From Malikia spinosa (GTDB taxonomy: Bacteria; Pseudomonadota; Gammaproteobacteria; Burkholderiales; Burkholderiaceae_C): a DNA stretch of 64,000 bases. Each line of letters opens with the position of its first letter. Within the stretch, counting starts at the first letter, position 1. The stretch covers positions 121,153 to 185,152 of the forward strand of contig NZ_PVLR01000024.1 in assembly GCF_002980625.1 (NCBI RefSeq). Reading direction: 5' to 3'. Made by a program: the position numbers and the translations under genes. The notes beneath the pieces were generated by a model. That model searched no databases. It was not told where the DNA came from and saw only the letters and a list, made by a program, of their open reading frames with translations. Positions 63,078-64,000 of the stretch are shown here, one piece after another.

Positions 63078-63629
63078 ATGCCCCTGACCATGACAGAGCC
63101 CCGCCCGGTTCGCCTGCCCGATTCTCCGTTGCCGATCACGCCTCAAGCTCAGCCCGAGGCAGACCCGGCGCCGGTGGCGGCCGGACTGGCGGTGGAGCGG
63201 GTCGATACCTCCTTCCTCGAGACGCTGATCGGCTACAACGCGCGCCGCGCGGCACTGACCATCATCGCGACCTTCATTCCGCGCATGGCGCAGTTCGGCC
63301 TGCGACCGGTCGAGTTCTCGGTGCTGACGCTGATCGGGCACAACCCGGGCATCACCGCGCGCCAGCTGTGCGCGACGCTCGACCTGCAGCCGCCCAACCT
63401 GGTCGGCATGATCAAGGGCCTGGAAAAGCGCAGCCTGCTCGAAAAGCGCGATCACCCGAGCGACCGTCGGGCCCAGGGCCTGCACCTGACGCCAGCAGGC
63501 GAAAGCCAGCTTGAGCAGGCCCAGGCCACCGCGCTGGCGCTCGAGGTCGATGCCACCCCGCGCCTGACCCCGCTCGAACGCGTCACGCTGCTGCGGCTGC
63601 TGCGCAAGATCTACCAGCCCGATCACTGA
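63078..63629 (+). CDS. MarR family regulator, probably of the CoA-pathway cluster
   Basis: A 183-residue winged-helix protein with a Pro-rich N-terminus. The HTH is in ITARQLCATLDLQPPNLVGMIKGLE (~residues 92-116) and the wing in KRDHPSDRRAQGLHLTPAGE. MarR proteins next to feruloyl-CoA synthase genes (FerR, CouR types) bind aryl-CoA ligands. The AT-rich palindrome at 54,937 is a plausible target. It is co-directional with, and 34 bases after, the dehydrogenase. Confidence 0.88.
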   Translation: MPLTMTEPRPVRLPDSPLPITPQAQPEADPAPVAAGLAVERVDTSFLETLIGYNARRAALTIIATFIPRMAQFGLRPVEFSVLTLIGHNPGITARQLCATLDLQPPNLVGMIKGLEKRSLLEKRDHPSDRRAQGLHLTPAGESQLEQAQATALALEVDATPRLTPLERVTLLRLLRKIYQPDH

Positions 63630-63689
63630 AGGCGGGACCCCAGACCCCAGGATACCCTGGCCCCGATTGATATTTTTTTGGAGCTGAAA

Positions 63690-64000
63690 ATGAAGATCCT
63701 CGTCCCCGTCAAGCGCGTGGTGGACTACAACGTCAAGGTGCGGGTCAAGGCCGACGGTACTGGCGTGGACATCGCCAACGTCAAGATGAGCATGAACCCG
63801 TTCGACGAGATCGCGATCGAGGAAGCCGTGCGCCTGAAGGAAAAGGGCGCCGCGACCGAAGTGATCGCCGTCTCCTGCGGCGTGAGCCAGTGCCAGGAAA
63901 CCCTGCGCACCGCGCTGGCGATCGGTGCTGACCGGGCGATTCATGTCGAGACCGACGCCGAGCTGCAGCCGCTGGCCGTCGCCAAGCTGCTGGCCGCGCT
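63690..64000 (+). CDS. etfB: Electron transfer flavoprotein beta subunit (partial)
   Basis: The first 103 residues of Etf[21 protein letters not shown] and [18 protein letters not shown] are family hallmarks. EtfB binds AMP and, with EtfA, passes electrons from acyl-CoA dehydrogenases to the quinone pool. GGAG lies 7 bases before the ATG. The gene continues beyond the window, and etfA is expected after it. Confidence 0.97.
   Translation, partial: MKILVPVKRVVDYNVKVRVKADGTGVDIANVKMSMNPFDEIAIEEAVRLKEKGAATEVIAVSCGVSQCQETLRTALAIGADRAIHVETDAELQPLAVAKLLAA

Overview
The window is GC-rich DNA from a betaproteobacterium, most likely order Burkholderiales. The evidence is the many TRAP and Bug-type solute receptors, the paa and hydroxycinnamate-type catabolic clusters, the grpE-dnaK-dnaJ order and the strong G/C bias at third codon positions. 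I cannot fix the genus.

Region 1 (1 to about 24,056) is the late half of a prophage, all on the + strand. It opens inside a terminase small subunit gene. It then runs through the large terminase, a Mor-family regulator, an AT-rich cargo gene with its own promoter, head genes in lambda order (W, portal, protease/scaffold, D, E, joining proteins), and tail genes (tube, G/GT chaperones with an A-AAA-AAC slippery site, a 2055-residue tape measure). Tail-tip and fibre proteins and a lysis cassette (two holin-like proteins flanking a GH108-type muramidase) follow. No integrase, repressor or replication genes are present, so the early region lies to the left. The right end carries a pair of 9-bp direct repeats and then only the first 26 nt of a tRNA-Gly gene, which suggests attR inside that tRNA.

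Region 2 (24,150 to 33,572) is ordinary chromosome: succinate-semialdehyde dehydrogenase, a membrane diguanylate cyclase, an MBL/beta-CASP RNase-like protein, and the heat-shock cluster grpE-dnaK-dnaJ with two sigma-32-like promoters. The divergent gene paaX follows.

Region 3 (33,760 to 45,096) is a phenylacetate catabolic operon: paaN, G, H, I, K, an extra crotonase, A, B, C, D, E, then paaF. Phenylacetate is activated by PaaK and epoxidised by PaaABCE. It is then isomerised by PaaG, ring-opened (PaaN supplies only the aldehyde dehydrogenase part) and beta-oxidised by PaaF and PaaH. The thiolase PaaJ and a ring-opening hydratase are not in the window. A Pat-like acyl-CoA-synthetase/GNAT fusion follows on the opposite strand.

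Region 4 (47,820 to 64,000) holds a complete TRAP transporter (P, Q, M), a MarR/FAD-monooxygenase/DUF2783 operon, an orphan TRAP receptor, and a second CoA-thioester pathway. That pathway comprises enoyl-CoA hydratase, feruloyl-CoA-synthase-like ligase, thiolase, SDR dehydrogenase, 4-hydroxybenzoyl-CoA-type thioesterase, Bug receptor, acyl-CoA dehydrogenase, MarR regulator and the start of etfB. Read together, these look like a beta-oxidative route that shortens hydroxycinnamate or phenylpropanoate side chains to hydroxybenzoates. Palindromes in the intergenic regions are candidate operators for the MarR proteins and for the TRAP promoters.
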